A stretch of DNA of 64,000 nucleotides from Nitrospira sp. (GCA_030123565.1 CP126122.1:2305001-2369000), one strand, 5' to 3'; shown: positions 54,388 through 63,869, counted from the first letter of the stretch. Notes: a model not told the origin generated them from the sequence alone. Numbers and translations are program-made.

Positions 54388-57198
54388 ATGGCTGACAATG
54401 CGGCGCTTCACTTTCTGCCCTGGGCGAGACAGGGCGCGACAGCCGGAATCCCCACGGCGGATTCGCTCACGCCTGGTCAGGCGGCGCAGGTGGCGCTGCC
54501 GATTACGGTGAGACTCGCTCAATTCGAGGTGACGTCACAGATTCACCTCGCAGGCCCCGCCGAGGTCACATCCATCGACCCACGGCAGATCGTTCGCACC
54601 GAGCCGCGACACCTCACCACGAACTTCGCCGTCAACCTGTTTCCCCACATTGAATTCGACCGGCCCGATTTCCCCTGGTTGTTCACCCCCGCCAAGCCGG
54701 GCCAGCAGGAACGACTCCGTCCCTGGCTGTATCTGGTCGTGATCAAGAAACAAGAAGGCGTCAGCTTGAGCGGGGCCCAGCCCTCCTCCTTGCCGCGCCT
54801 GGCAATTACGGCGCCGGCTAGGCCGGGCAAGGAGTTGCCGGACCTCTCGGAATCCTGGGCCTGGGCCCATGCTCAGATCACCGGCGGCCTGGCCGATACG
54901 GTCCCTTCGCTCAAGGCCGCGATCGACCAGGCGCCTGAGCGCACCCTCTCACGCCTCTTGTGTCCCCGGCGGCTCGAACAGGCCACGGCCTATTACGCCT
55001 GCCTGGTTCCCACATTTGAAGTCGGTCGCAAGACCGGACTCGGCCTCCCTGTGCCGGACAATGAACTCTCGCAACTCGCCCCGGCCTGGCAACAGGACGC
55101 GACGGACGTACTGTTGCCCGTCTATTTCTCCTGGGAGTTCAGCACTGGGCAAGAAGGCGACTTCGAATCGCTGGTGCGGTTGCTCCAACCAAGACCGATC
55201 CCAGCCCAGGTAGGAACGACCACGCTCGACATCGGCCATCCGGGGTTCGGATTGCCGGAGCAGGCGGATGCGGTCGTGCCGATGCCCGGCCTATTGCAGC
55301 CGGTACCGCTTCCCGCCGTGCCGGCGCCGGCCGTTCCACCGGCCCTGCAGGCAGGACTCGTCAAGATCCTCAATGCACCGGCCGACGCCCTGACTCAACC
55401 GACGAACGATCCGATCGTGGCCCCCCCGATTTACGGCGCGACCTATCCACCGAAGCAGCGGGTCGACCTGACCAACCAGCCGCCCCCCTGGCTGAACGAA
55501 CTGAACCTCGATCCGCGCCACAGGATCGCCGCAAGCTTCGGCACCCAAGTCGTGCAACAGGATCAGGAAGCGCTGATGGCCTCGGCCTGGCAGCAGATCG
55601 ACGCAGTGCAGAAGGACAACCTCGACCGCCGCCGCCGCCAACTGGCGCTGGTCAATCGCACCCTGCTCTTCACCAAACAACTGAGCCGGCTCGACCCGGA
55701 TGAGCTGTTGCAGATCATGGGGCCAAGCCTCACCAAGGTACAGGCGAGCGAGACGGCCGGCGCCAAGACCGTCGCAACGGACATCTGGTCGTCCGAATTT
55801 CCCGCCTTCTGCACGGCGGTGCTGCGGCGCGTCGCACGCCCGCGTGGTCCCGTGAATCGGCGGTTCCTCCCAGCTCAGTTTCTTTCCACGCAAACCAGGC
55901 CGCTCGTGAAACTCCTGAACCACCTGCCCACGGCTCCACCCAGGCTGCCGTTCCTGCTCCGGCCGCTTCGCTTGCGAATCGCCGGTATGGTGACGGCCAA
56001 GCGGGTGTCCGATGCAGCAGGGCTTCCCCTGATCGATGTTTCGAAGATGACACCGGCGAAGGTGCAGGCAGAACCGGCCCATGGTTTCTTTATTTGGAAG
56101 GTCGATCACTGGGAACGGAGTTCCGTCTTGCTCGGGCAGGAATTTCGCCAAGCGGCCTTCGATCACCTGAGCCGGGTGGTTCGCCAGGGGGTCGTACTCC
56201 GGCCGACCTTCACCAAGCCCAACGCCCAAACGTTGCTGAACAGCCTGAACCCCCGGTCAGCCGGCATGACGGCCCGGCCGAGGGGGCCGGCGATCGCCTC
56301 GGAGGAAGATGGTATCCTCGCGCATCCGCAATTCGACCGGCCGATGTCGGAACGGCTGATCGACCTCGCACCGGAGTTTCTCCTGCCGGGATTGGAATCG
56401 GTTCCGGCCAACAGCGTCACGCTCGTTCAAGCCAACAACCGGTTCATCGAGGCCTTCATGCTGGGGCTCAACCACGAGATGGGACGAGAATTACTCTGGC
56501 GCGAATACCCCACCGATCGGCGCGGGACCTACTTCCGTTCCTTCTGGGACCAGCGCGGCGCGCAAGCCGACGGCCAGTCCCTCGCCTTGCCGCCCATTCA
56601 CGAATGGACCGGACCGTTGGGGCAGAACGGGGCGGGAGCCGGAACGACGCCTTTGATCCTGCTGGTTCGCGGCGAACTGTTGCGCCGGTATCCGACCGCC
56701 GTCATCTTTGCCGCCAAGGCCCAACGGGACCAGGCCTGGCGTCTGACACCGAGTCAGACTGCGCGCTATCCGCTCTTCCGTGGCTCGGCGCCGCCGGATG
56801 TCACCTTCTTCGGATTTGACCTGCGCGAAGAGGAGGTCCGGGGCGACAGCCGGCCTGACGGAGACCCAGGCTGGTTCTTCGTCATCCAGCAACAGCCGGG
56901 CGAACCGACCTTCGGACTCGATGTCGATCCCGGCGGACAACCTCCGCGCATCACCAACTGGAACGAACTCACATGGCGGCATCTGGTGCGCTCAGAAGAA
57001 GAACTCGCAAGCCTCACATACGTCCGCGTGGCACAGGGCAACCCTCCCCTTCCCGACACCTCGGCCAATCCGCCCGGTGCGCAATGGGGGCGGAATTCCG
57101 CCCACATGGCACGCATCACCTGGCAACAGCCGGTCCGCATCGCCATCCACGCCGGCAAGATGCTGCCGCCGGCCACGGGAGGCGGGTCCCATGCCTGA
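54388..57198 (+). CDS. giant uncharacterised protein of the operon (C)
   Basis: 936 residues, no signal peptide, no membrane span. The ATG has GAGGAACGAGCC ahead of it. The N-terminal block FAVNLFPHIEFDRPDFPWLF, then RPWLYLVVIKK is strand-rich. A basic helical block lies near 385-430 (DNLDRRRRQLALVNRTLLFT). A conserved-looking core appears at about 660-710 (NNRFIEAFMLGLNHEMGREL, LWREYPTDRRGTYFRSFWD). Proteins with such a core occur in other bacteria, as I recall, but I cannot name a family or function. It ends 8 bp inside the start of the next gene. Confidence 0.7.
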   Translation: MADNAALHFLPWARQGATAGIPTADSLTPGQAAQVALPITVRLAQFEVTSQIHLAGPAEVTSIDPRQIVRTEPRHLTTNFAVNLFPHIEFDRPDFPWLFTPAKPGQQERLRPWLYLVVIKKQEGVSLSGAQPSSLPRLAITAPARPGKELPDLSESWAWAHAQITGGLADTVPSLKAAIDQAPERTLSRLLCPRRLEQATAYYACLVPTFEVGRKTGLGLPVPDNELSQLAPAWQQDATDVLLPVYFSWEFSTGQEGDFESLVRLLQPRPIPAQVGTTTLDIGHPGFGLPEQADAVVPMPGLLQPVPLPAVPAPAVPPALQAGLVKILNAPADALTQPTNDPIVAPPIYGATYPPKQRVDLTNQPPPWLNELNLDPRHRIAASFGTQVVQQDQEALMASAWQQIDAVQKDNLDRRRRQLALVNRTLLFTKQLSRLDPDELLQIMGPSLTKVQASETAGAKTVATDIWSSEFPAFCTAVLRRVARPRGPVNRRFLPAQFLSTQTRPLVKLLNHLPTAPPRLPFLLRPLRLRIAGMVTAKRVSDAAGLPLIDVSKMTPAKVQAEPAHGFFIWKVDHWERSSVLLGQEFRQAAFDHLSRVVRQGVVLRPTFTKPNAQTLLNSLNPRSAGMTARPRGPAIASEEDGILAHPQFDRPMSERLIDLAPEFLLPGLESVPANSVTLVQANNRFIEAFMLGLNHEMGRELLWREYPTDRRGTYFRSFWDQRGAQADGQSLALPPIHEWTGPLGQNGAGAGTTPLILLVRGELLRRYPTAVIFAAKAQRDQAWRLTPSQTARYPLFRGSAPPDVTFFGFDLREEEVRGDSRPDGDPGWFFVIQQQPGEPTFGLDVDPGGQPPRITNWNELTWRHLVRSEEELASLTYVRVAQGNPPLPDTSANPPGAQWGRNSAHMARITWQQPVRIAIHAGKMLPPATGGGSHA

Positions 57199-60100
57199 AC
57201 CGACATTGCTGCATGCGGACCGCCCGCTGGTACTCCTGCCCGTTCGCCTGGAAACCAGATTTTTCGGCAATGAACTGCGGATCCGCGTCTACCCCGATAC
57301 CATCCACATCGACACCCATGAACCGGAACTCACCGCGGACGAATTGCAGTGGGGCCGGCATTTTCACGAACTGCTGTGGCGAGCCGCCACCGATGAGGGA
57401 AGAACGCAGGCGGCCTGGAGCCAACTGGCCGATCGGTACGGCGCGGAACGGGCCGCCTGGATCGCCCTGCAACTCACACCGGTAAACGGCGCCGATCGAC
57501 CGCAGGCGCCCCTGCCGCCCACCGAACCCCTTCCGATTCCACCGCGCTTTCCCGACGTGCCCACGCGCCCCGCATCGCAACCACAGTCATCCTGGACCCG
57601 CGCGCCACGGACGCAAGTCCTGCCTGATCGCTGGATCGTCACCGCCTTCGTCGGAGCGAATGTCGTCGCCACCGCAACAGGACGAGCGATCCCGGATCCC
57701 CTGCCTGTCGGTCCCGACCCGCAGGCTGCCATCCCGGAAAGCGACGATCAATTGCCTCTGGACGAGGGCATGACATGGATGGTGGACTTCGACGTGGCCG
57801 AACAATCGGGCATGGCCCTGCGACTCCGCCTGCCGCCTCCGGCTCCCGGCACGGTTCAACGCATCGACCGTCTCATCGTGATGGGCGTGAAGGAGTCCCT
57901 CGATCAAACTGCCTCCGCCGATCGCCTGCACGGCCTCTTGCAGGCCCACCGTTATACCGACGGCTTCAGCCTGCTCGCGCAAGGCACGCCCACCAACAAC
58001 AGCGCCGACAGCCCATCCGGTTTCGGCTCCGAGGACCCAGGGCACAGGAACAGTTCGCGCCTCGTCCTGGGCGGCCCCTTGTTCACATCCGACGACTCCT
58101 CCGACGGCGACGAACTGCACAAGGTGCTCGGCTTGCCGGTCGATCTGCTGACCAGGACGGCTGGTACGGACGGCCATGAACAGACCGACGCGCGCCACAT
58201 GAACCGCTCCCTCTGGGCCGCCACCTGGGGCTACTACCTCGAACAGATGATGAACGGCATCTTTCCCGACGCGGAGGTCGATGCCGACCTCACCTGGGCC
58301 AGGACCCACTTCATCGAACATGTGCGGGCGGCCGGGCCCCTGCCGGCCTTGCGCCTCGGCAAACAGCCCTACGGCCTCCTGCCCGTGACCTCGCTCGACC
58401 TATGGAAGCCGGCTCCCGGTGACGGGACGGATGCGGCCCGCGATGCCGCCGTCGTCGCCTTCCTCCGCCGCCAGGTTCCCTACTGGCTTCAGCTAAGCGA
58501 AGCAGCGCCCCGCATGGGCCGAACCGGCGATCCTGACCAGGACTTCCTCGCGCTGTTCTCGACCGAAGCGCTCTCCGTTCGGTACGCGGCGCGCAACGTC
58601 ATGGGGGAGAAGTACGTGTGGCATCTGCTCGGGTTTTTGGGTCAGTTCCCGACGGACAGCTCAGGCGGAAACACCACCTTCCAACGCTGGAACACTCAGC
58701 ACCTGAGCCTCGCCAGGGCTGCGTTCAACCGGCTCAATCTCGGACGGGACGGCATGGGGTCGCGGCTGGCCATGGCGCTGCATGCCGCCCAGGCGGATGA
58801 CCTCGGACTCCTCCCGCTCATTCAGGCCGCCCCAGGACCTGCCCTGACCTTCAACTACATCGATCGGCTCGCGCAGGCACCGGATCTGGCGTCGATCCTG
58901 AGTAACGTTGCCATCCCTCAACCCTTGAGCCTGCTGTATCTCCTGTTGCGCCATGCCCTCCTGTTGGAATATGCGGCGGCAGCCGGTCGGAGCCTCAACC
59001 TGACGCCGACGCAACGAGTCGAGCCGGACCAAATCGGCTTCACCCAATTCGGACCGGTGGAGACCCCCTTGGCCCGTATAACGCGGGCGGGCTTGCAAGC
59101 CGGGGTTGCCTTCACGAGCCCGACCGATCCGAGGATGAAGGAATTCCGTGACAGCCTGCTCCATCTCAAGACCTTGAACGTAGAGCGGCTTGATCTCCTC
59201 CTGCGCGGCACGTTGGACCTCTCGACCCACCGGCTCGATGCCTGGGTCACCTCCTTCGCCACCCAACGGTTGAAAAACCTGCGGCGCACGAATCCCACAG
59301 GCATCTACCTGGGAGGGTATGGCTGGATAGAGAATCTGCAGGCAGCGCCCGCAACCCCGACCGTCCCGGCCCCGCCCGGAGAACCGGCGCCCGTGACCAT
59401 CGCACCCAACAATCCCGGCTTTGTCCATGCGCCCTCGCTCAACCAGGCCGCCACCGTGGCGGTCCTCCGCAGCGGACACCTCACCCACGCCGCGACCGGC
59501 AAGAGCGATCTGTTGGCGGTAGATCTGTCGTCGGAGCGGGCGCGTCTCGCGCAATGGCTGCTGGACGGCGTGAAGGCGGGGCAACCGCTGGGAGCCCTGC
59601 TCGGCTACCGCTTCGAACGGGGGCTGCACGAAAACCATCCCGGCCTGACACTCGACCGCTTCATTGCACCGCTGCGCAAGTTGGTGCCGATCACCGCCAC
59701 GCGTGTGGACCAGAACGGTCAACCGGTCGAGTCTGTTCCTGCGACGCATGTCGTCGATGGGCTGAAGCTGTATCGTCGATGGAAAGCCCAGCCGACGTTT
59801 CTTGCCACCGACCTGCAGATTTCGCCGCCAGCACAACAGGCGGACCTGACCGCCCTGGACACAGAACTGCGCGCGCTCGACAACGCGGTGGATGCGGTCA
59901 GCGATGCCTTGATCGCGGAAAGCGTCCATCAAGTCGTTCGCGGCAATCCCAGTCGAGCCGCCGCCACCCTGGATGCACTCGAACGGGGCGAGGCTCCGCC
60001 GCCTGAACTCGACGTGATCCGCACGCCCCGTTCCGGCTCGGCCCTGACCCATCGAGTTCTCGTCCTGTGCGCAAGCGACATGACCGCGCCGGCCTGGTCC

Positions 60101-61561
60101 GGCGATGCAAATTGTCCTCGCGCCCTCGCAGAACCGGCGCTGAACTCATGGGCCGCGAAGCTGCTCGGTGATCCCGGCAAGGTACGTTGTCGCATCGAAC
60201 GGATCGACCAGGCCACCGGACAACCGACCGCTGTACGCGAGTTGCTTCTGAGTGAGCTACAGTTGTCGCCCCTGGATGTGCTCTACTCCGCCGAACAGGC
60301 TGAAGGGACCGGTCAGTCTGAATTGGAACTACTCCTGCTGTATACGGCCCGTCGCACCATGCCGAACCTGTCGCCGGACGTTGTCCTGCGATTGAATCCG
60401 GCACGCGACCAGGCTTGGCCCCTCACCGACCTGAGTTGGCGGGAGTTCATGGAGGTGGCCTGCACGGCTCGCCGTTTGATCGGCGCGGCCCGCGCACTGC
60501 AACCGGCCGACCTCACGATGGACGACAATTCCGGTATCGACGGCATCGACGGCGCAGACCTGCAACGCCGGGCCGATGCGGCAGCGGCCGCGCTTCGCCG
60601 GACGGAAGAGGCGATCCGGAACGCCGTCGCCGCGACGACCTCAACCGCGGAGGCGCTCCGCGAATCTATGCTGGCCCTGACGCAATTCGGCATCATGGGA
60701 GCCGTGCCGCTCTCGCAGGTCGGCCGCACCGATGACGATCTGCGCGTCCTCACTGTGCAGGCTCAGTCCCTCGCCAAGGAGGCAGCCGCGCGACTCGCGA
60801 AGCAGGATACGATCGAGCAGGCCCTGACCGACCAGACGCTCACCGACGAAGCCAACCTGAAACTCCACCAACAACGGGTCCGAGCGGTCTTCGGGGAAGG
60901 GTTTGCGGTCCTGCCTCGGTTCCGTCCGCCGAATGCAACATCGATTCAACAGGCCCTGGCAGCCAGTACGGACGTGCAGGGCGGCGATCCCTTTGCCGTC
61001 CTCACCTTTCATCAACGTATTGCCCGCGTCCGTGAAGCGGTCGCACAGTTGGACGACACGTTGCGGTATGCCGAAGCGCTCGGTACGGGAGACAGCCTCA
61101 CATTCCAGGTCGCGCAGCTTCCCTATCGCGAACAGGACCGTTGGATCGGCCTGCCGGCCACGCCGGAACAGCCGCTTACCGCCGGTCGGCTTTCCCTCGT
61201 GATCCACCTGACGGGATCCGTCGATTTCACGCAACCATTCGCCGGTCTCATGGTCGACGAATGGGTGGAAGTCGTACCCAATGCGAGCGAAACCACCGGC
61301 CTGGTATTTCAATACAACCAGCCTGATGCCTGCCCGCCGCAGGCCATCCTGCTGGCTGTGCCGCCGAATCCGGCGGAGCAGAATGTCTGGACTCAGTCGT
61401 CGTTATTGCAGGTCCTGCGGGAGACCATGGACCTGGCGCGCATCCGTGCCGTGACGCCCGACCTGCTCGACGAATTGAACCAATATCTGCCGGCGCTCTA
61501 TTTTTCCTTGAACGCCAAGGGCGACACGATCAGCACCGATTTCCTCAACCCCGGCCGTTAA
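57191..61561 (+). CDS. giant uncharacterised protein of the operon (D)
   Basis: 1456 residues, starting MPEPTLLHADRPLVLLPVRL at ATG 57191; the longer open frame upstream is inside gene C. The N-terminal PVRLETRFFGNELRIRVYPD, then IHIDTHEPELTADE is distinctive. Later blocks include RTHFIEHVRAAGPLPALRLG, then KQPYGLLPVTSLDLW near 400, and a predicted coiled coil near 1,120-1,160 (RRADAAAAALRRTEEAIRNA). No signal peptide or membrane span. Overlaps gene C by 8 bp, so translation is coupled. I recognise no family. Confidence 0.7.
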   Translation: MPEPTLLHADRPLVLLPVRLETRFFGNELRIRVYPDTIHIDTHEPELTADELQWGRHFHELLWRAATDEGRTQAAWSQLADRYGAERAAWIALQLTPVNGADRPQAPLPPTEPLPIPPRFPDVPTRPASQPQSSWTRAPRTQVLPDRWIVTAFVGANVVATATGRAIPDPLPVGPDPQAAIPESDDQLPLDEGMTWMVDFDVAEQSGMALRLRLPPPAPGTVQRIDRLIVMGVKESLDQTASADRLHGLLQAHRYTDGFSLLAQGTPTNNSADSPSGFGSEDPGHRNSSRLVLGGPLFTSDDSSDGDELHKVLGLPVDLLTRTAGTDGHEQTDARHMNRSLWAATWGYYLEQMMNGIFPDAEVDADLTWARTHFIEHVRAAGPLPALRLGKQPYGLLPVTSLDLWKPAPGDGTDAARDAAVVAFLRRQVPYWLQLSEAAPRMGRTGDPDQDFLALFSTEALSVRYAARNVMGEKYVWHLLGFLGQFPTDSSGGNTTFQRWNTQHLSLARAAFNRLNLGRDGMGSRLAMALHAAQADDLGLLPLIQAAPGPALTFNYIDRLAQAPDLASILSNVAIPQPLSLLYLLLRHALLLEYAAAAGRSLNLTPTQRVEPDQIGFTQFGPVETPLARITRAGLQAGVAFTSPTDPRMKEFRDSLLHLKTLNVERLDLLLRGTLDLSTHRLDAWVTSFATQRLKNLRRTNPTGIYLGGYGWIENLQAAPATPTVPAPPGEPAPVTIAPNNPGFVHAPSLNQAATVAVLRSGHLTHAATGKSDLLAVDLSSERARLAQWLLDGVKAGQPLGALLGYRFERGLHENHPGLTLDRFIAPLRKLVPITATRVDQNGQPVESVPATHVVDGLKLYRRWKAQPTFLATDLQISPPAQQADLTALDTELRALDNAVDAVSDALIAESVHQVVRGNPSRAAATLDALERGEAPPPELDVIRTPRSGSALTHRVLVLCASDMTAPAWSGDANCPRALAEPALNSWAAKLLGDPGKVRCRIERIDQATGQPTAVRELLLSELQLSPLDVLYSAEQAEGTGQSELELLLLYTARRTMPNLSPDVVLRLNPARDQAWPLTDLSWREFMEVACTARRLIGAARALQPADLTMDDNSGIDGIDGADLQRRADAAAAALRRTEEAIRNAVAATTSTAEALRESMLALTQFGIMGAVPLSQVGRTDDDLRVLTVQAQSLAKEAAARLAKQDTIEQALTDQTLTDEANLKLHQQRVRAVFGEGFAVLPRFRPPNATSIQQALAASTDVQGGDPFAVLTFHQRIARVREAVAQLDDTLRYAEALGTGDSLTFQVAQLPYREQDRWIGLPATPEQPLTAGRLSLVIHLTGSVDFTQPFAGLMVDEWVEVVPNASETTGLVFQYNQPDACPPQAILLAVPPNPAEQNVWTQSSLLQVLRETMDLARIRAVTPDLLDELNQYLPALYFSLNAKGDTISTDFLNPGR

Positions 61562-61575
61562 CCGAGGACTCTCCC

Positions 61576-63378
61576 ATGCCGTCGATCACCACCTGGACCA
61601 GACTGGAGCCGAACGCCGCCGGCGCCGCGCCGGCCGACACGTTGCAAGCACGCCTCTATGATCCCCTTTGGCTCTTGACCCGTCAGTGGCAATTGGGCGA
61701 GTTCCAAGGAGACGATGCCGGTACGCCGCTGTCGGCGGTGCTGCGTGGAAACTGCGCCGGACTCACCCGCTACAGGTCCGGCCCTGCAGCGACTCAGCCG
61801 GTACAGGGCGAGCCCTACGATGTCCGAAACGTTCCCCTCGAAACCCTCGTGGAGCGAGAACGAGTGCGGCCCCGTCCCCTCTCGACCGCCCCTGAGCGGC
61901 TGCAGCCGGCCGCCGAAGCGGGACAACAGTTTCTCCGCCTGCTCGCGCGCGAACCGTTCGGCTCCCGTTACCACGCGGCATTCATCGCAACCTTTCCCTT
62001 GCCCATCTTGAGTGAGGAGCAACGGACGGCAGCCGGGCGAGATAGCCTGCGTTTTCTGGATGTCATGGCTGGTCGCGTTCCGAACGGGACGACGCTCGCC
62101 GCCGCAGTGAGGAAACCCACGTTGCCGGCCGGCCTCGGCATCGAGCCGGTACACCAGACTGCCGTCCGCCATGCCTGCGATCTGTTTCTCCGCTGGTATG
62201 ACCAATTGTTCAGTGAGCCGTCCGGCGACGCCCTCAACAACCAGGCCTGGTCTTCCGAGCGCATGGAATACGCCTTCTGCACCGCCGCGCCAACCTCCGC
62301 CGACCCCTCCGCGGGAGAAACGGTCCTCACGGCGCGCGAATACTACGGCGGCACCCTCGACTGGTACGATTTCGACCTGAGTCCATCGGCCTCACTCGGC
62401 GCTGCCGCGGATCGAGCAGCAGGCAAGAATCCCCTGCCCATCGTCCGCACCGTCATCCCTGCGCCGGTCACCTATCGCGGCATGCCCTCACCCCGCTGGT
62501 GGGAATTCGAAGACAGCGCGGTCGATTTTGGCGGGATCGAGACGGAGCCGGAGGACTTCGCACGCCTGTTGTTGGTGGAATTCGCCGTGACCTACGGCAA
62601 CGATTGGTTCGTGATTCCGGTCGATCTCCCCGTCGGCTCACTCTGCCAAATCCAGTCGCTGGTCGTGGCCGACACCTTCGGGGTACGGACGTTGATTCCC
62701 TCCATCGGCGCCTCCACCCATCCCGCTGCTTCCTCCTGGCGGATGTTCACCCAATCGATAGACCGCACGGCTGGAGCCGCACTCAGCAGCAGGCGCAGAC
62801 CTGACGCATTGTTCCTCGCCCCCACGCTCTTGCGCACCATCGAAGGGAAGCCGCTCGAAGAGGTGCTCTTTCTCCGCGACGAAATGGCCAATCTGGCCTG
62901 GGGCGTCGAACGGCTTGCCGAGGGACTTTCCGGCCGTTCCGTCAACCGGCGCGAAGCCTACCTTGAGGCACAGAGTCGCACCGCCTCGACAGGGCAGGCG
63001 GAGGAACAGAAGCACCTCACCTGGCGCCTCGCCACCGAGGTGCCGGACTATTGGATTCCGTTGGTTCCCGTCCAGCAGAAGGCAGGCGAGAGTGCGATCG
63101 TCTTTCGTCGCGGCGCGACGCTCAGGCAGGACGGGTCTATCCGGCCACAATCGGCGCAAAGCCAGGTGCTGCTTCCCGACCCGACCGAGAAGCTCGACAT
63201 CTACGAGGAAGAACTCCCCAGGGAAGGCCTGCGTATCACGCGATCCTACCAATACAGCAACTGGCTCGACGGTTCCCACCTGCTCTGGATCGGCCGGCGC
63301 AAACAACCGGGCCGCGGCGAAGGATCGAGTGGCTTGCAGTTCGATGTGGTGGAAAAGAAGGAAGGAAGGAATTCGTAG
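61576..63378 (+). CDS. large uncharacterised protein of the operon (E)
   Basis: 600 residues, 14 bp after gene D, with GAGG before the ATG. The N-terminus (ARLYDPLWLLTRQWQLGEFQ, then GDDAGTPLSAVLRGNCAGLT) and the later LLVEFAVTYGNDWFVIPVDL, VGSLCQIQSLVVADTFGV and LFLRDEMANLAWGVERLAEG look strongly constrained and full length. No signal peptide or membrane span. I recall similar uncharacterised proteins in other phyla but no assigned function. It is the last gene of the run. Confidence 0.7.
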   Translation: MPSITTWTRLEPNAAGAAPADTLQARLYDPLWLLTRQWQLGEFQGDDAGTPLSAVLRGNCAGLTRYRSGPAATQPVQGEPYDVRNVPLETLVERERVRPRPLSTAPERLQPAAEAGQQFLRLLAREPFGSRYHAAFIATFPLPILSEEQRTAAGRDSLRFLDVMAGRVPNGTTLAAAVRKPTLPAGLGIEPVHQTAVRHACDLFLRWYDQLFSEPSGDALNNQAWSSERMEYAFCTAAPTSADPSAGETVLTAREYYGGTLDWYDFDLSPSASLGAAADRAAGKNPLPIVRTVIPAPVTYRGMPSPRWWEFEDSAVDFGGIETEPEDFARLLLVEFAVTYGNDWFVIPVDLPVGSLCQIQSLVVADTFGVRTLIPSIGASTHPAASSWRMFTQSIDRTAGAALSSRRRPDALFLAPTLLRTIEGKPLEEVLFLRDEMANLAWGVERLAEGLSGRSVNRREAYLEAQSRTASTGQAEEQKHLTWRLATEVPDYWIPLVPVQQKAGESAIVFRRGATLRQDGSIRPQSAQSQVLLPDPTEKLDIYEEELPREGLRITRSYQYSNWLDGSHLLWIGRRKQPGRGEGSSGLQFDVVEKKEGRNS

Positions 63379-63387
63379 ATGCCTGAC

Positions 63388-63403
63388 GACTCTTAATCAG
63401 CGG
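63388..63403 (+). repeat. attachment-site-like repeat, copy 1 (tRNA-Lys anticodon arm)
   Basis: GACTCTTAATCAGCGG, identical to the anticodon stem-loop sequence of a bacterial tRNA-Lys (CUU anticodon). No acceptor or T arm surrounds it, so it is not a tRNA gene. An identical copy lies at 63,854. Tyrosine recombinases often use anticodon-arm sequence as att core, so this is likely an integration scar. Confidence 0.6.
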
Positions 63404-63448
63404 GCTTTCTGGCCCACAATCGGTCTGTCTAAGTTTAGATTTCTGGAT

Positions 63449-63673
63449 CTACAAGTTAAGGTTGAGGGTAATCAACGTCTCAACAGAACCGAGTTCTGCG
63501 TTATTCATAAAATCGGCGATGTGATAGTGATTTGCCGGCGTCTTCGCTTCCTCGTCAGTCAGGCCACTCAGTGCGAGACAAATTTCCCCGAGATCCTTGA
63601 GTCCAGCCCGGTTACCTATAATTTCGATCTTGCCATCTCTATACGTTGTCTTGAGCTTTCCAACTTCAGGCAT
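63449..63673 (-). CDS. Imm32-like immunity protein
   Basis: 74 residues starting MPEVGKLKTTYRDGKIEIIG with GGAGG seven bases before the ATG at 63673; a longer frame to 63757 has no support. The core IEIIGNRAGLKDLGEICLAL, then ANHYHIADFMNNAELGSVET matches the immunity protein 32 pattern as I know it (NxAGL and HYH motifs). No toxin gene is next to it in the window. It is transcribed against the giant-protein operon and lies between the two tRNA-Lys-like repeats. Confidence 0.65.
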   Translation of the reverse strand: MPEVGKLKTTYRDGKIEIIGNRAGLKDLGEICLALSGLTDEEAKTPANHYHIADFMNNAELGSVETLITLNLNL

Positions 63674-63728
63674 GTGTGACCTCCACTCCCCCGACGGGCC
63701 GAAAATAAAAAATTTTAGCGATCCTGTT

Positions 63729-63749
63729 TTGGTGCCAACTTGGTGCCAA
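63729..63749. repeat. TTGGTGCCAA direct repeat
   Basis: Two copies of TTGGTGCCAA at 63729-63738 and 63740-63749, 11 bp apart, one helical turn. Each copy is nearly palindromic. Such arrays are common next to tyrosine-recombinase att sites and may be arm-type binding sites for an integrase; this is inference from position between the two att-like repeats. Confidence 0.45.
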
Positions 63750-63853
63750 AACACCATTACACACCATGATCCCTGATGATCTGAGCTATCACGAATCTTT
63801 TACTTTTGCTAATGATTCGTTGTCTTGAGTGTCCTGAGATCGGTCTTCGGCGG

Positions 63854-63869
63854 GACTCTTAATCAGCGG
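63854..63869 (+). repeat. attachment-site-like repeat, copy 2 (tRNA-Lys anticodon arm)
   Basis: Second exact copy of GACTCTTAATCAGCGG, 466 bp right of the first and in the same orientation. With copy 1 it brackets the Imm32 gene and the TTGGTGCCAA repeats. It may be the end of an element that continues beyond the window, or the scar of one that left. Confidence 0.6.

Noticed and set aside
63380-63460. A tRNA-Lys gene at the anticodon-like repeat
   Set aside because: Only the anticodon arm sequence is present; no acceptor stem, D arm or T arm can be built around either copy.
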